From: Ramicandelaber brevisporus
Taxonomy: Eukaryota; Kickxellomycota; Ramicandelaberales; Ramicandelaberaceae
DNA length: 48,389 nt
NCBI GenBank assembly: GCA_025201865.1
Contig: MU602681.1
Coordinates: forward strand, 37,720 to 86,108
Direction: 5' to 3'
Shown here in pieces: positions 48,034 to 48,389 of this stretch (within the stretch, counting starts at the first letter, position 1; every line of letters begins with the position of its first letter). The notes beneath the pieces are model-generated. The model had not been told where the DNA came from, made no database searches, and saw nothing but the letters and a program-made list of their open reading frames with translations. The position numbers were made by a program, and so were the translations under genes.

Positions 48034-48389
48034 ATGTCTCATCTGCTCAAACTGCCACTCGATCTGAAGCTGCACTTGGCAGAGTTCTTCGCGCCAGACG
48101 AGGCCACCAGCGCTCTACTTGTCAACCGTGAGTTCCATGCCATCTTCTCGCGAGCTGTCTGGCACTCTATTGACACTCGCAGACTAGCCAACTCCAGGCG
48201 TGCCATTCCATACGACGCACTGAAACACTATGGTTTACTGGTTCGACGGCTCGATATCAGCGACACCACAGTCAACTTGTGCGAGCTGACTGAGTTGATC
48301 CCAAACATCACAACTGTCACCTACGGCAAGCGCAGCTCGTTTCCCAGCCATGCAGCCACCAGCCATCTGAGCACACTGGCTGCGCTGCA
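48034..48389 (+). CDS. F-box-like protein, N-terminal part, cut by window end
   Basis: 118 codons remain open at the right edge. The N-terminus LLKLPLDLKLHLAEFFAPDE, then SALLVNREFHAIFSRAVWHSID, follows the F-box plan: LP...L...I..F....D...L..VN+.FH.I....W+.+. The next residues (LVRRLDISDTTVNLCELTELIPNITTV) look like the first leucine-rich repeats. F-box proteins recruit substrates to SCF ubiquitin ligases. The ATG at 48034 has an ACAATG context. No length, partner or substrate can be given. Confidence 0.65.
   Translation, partial: MSHLLKLPLDLKLHLAEFFAPDEATSALLVNREFHAIFSRAVWHSIDTRRLANSRRAIPYDALKHYGLLVRRLDISDTTVNLCELTELIPNITTVTYGKRSSFPSHAATSHLSTLAAL

Overview
The window is nuclear DNA of a fungus, probably from an early-diverging (zygomycete-grade) lineage. 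Fungal signs are an SLM1-type TORC2 adaptor, a fungal-type PF12044 metallopeptidase with a jacalin domain, PAN2, NAF1, GET3 and TOM40. Signs against Dikarya (mostly lost there) are a six-segment voltage-gated K+ channel and a BRE/BABAM2-like protein. Nearly every gene reads as one uninterrupted ORF, so introns are rare. Coding regions are rich in Gln, Ser and Asn tracts built from CAG/CAA/AAC triplets. A Kickxellomycotina/Zoopagomycota placement would fit, but this is inference.

Layout. 1-5145: about 5 kb with no convincing gene, pyrimidine-rich and G-poor on the + strand, with many microsatellites, leading into a large CDC25 phosphatase (5146-8364). 8804-12411: two secreted proteins on the minus strand that appear to share an unrecognised C-terminal domain, with a 34-bp-period tandem repeat in between. 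12671-18594: NAF1, the Kv channel, TOM40 (broken by 600 Ns) and mitochondrial ribosomal protein bL36m. 18829-23972: MSH2 and a class II DAHP synthase. 24139-27418: an 8-Cys small secreted protein, a coiled-coil protein of unknown role and guanylate kinase. About 27506-27860: a decayed RNase H fragment from a retroelement. 27990-31016: a cis-prenyltransferase and a dolichol kinase side by side. 31211-36546: PAN2 and GET3. 37106-45221: metallopeptidase-jacalin, SLM1-like and BRE-like genes. 45625 to the end: a CYSTM-like tail protein, a glutaredoxin with a charged tail, an unknown 195-aa protein and the start of an F-box-like protein cut by the window end.

Most genes are unrelated housekeeping genes. 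The two real groupings are the dolichol pair (polyprenyl chain synthesis plus dolichol phosphorylation, same strand, 246 bp apart) and the pair of secreted paralogues. Several promoters are short and divergent (bL36m/MSH2, dolichol kinase/PAN2, CYSTM/glutaredoxin). Many start codons follow G-poor, CA- or CAA-rich leaders.

The most novel-looking items are the shared domain of the secreted pair, the fungal Kv channel whose S6 lacks the PVP hinge, the BRE-like protein, and the long skewed leader of CDC25. No decisive search could be run; all family calls come from reading motifs.
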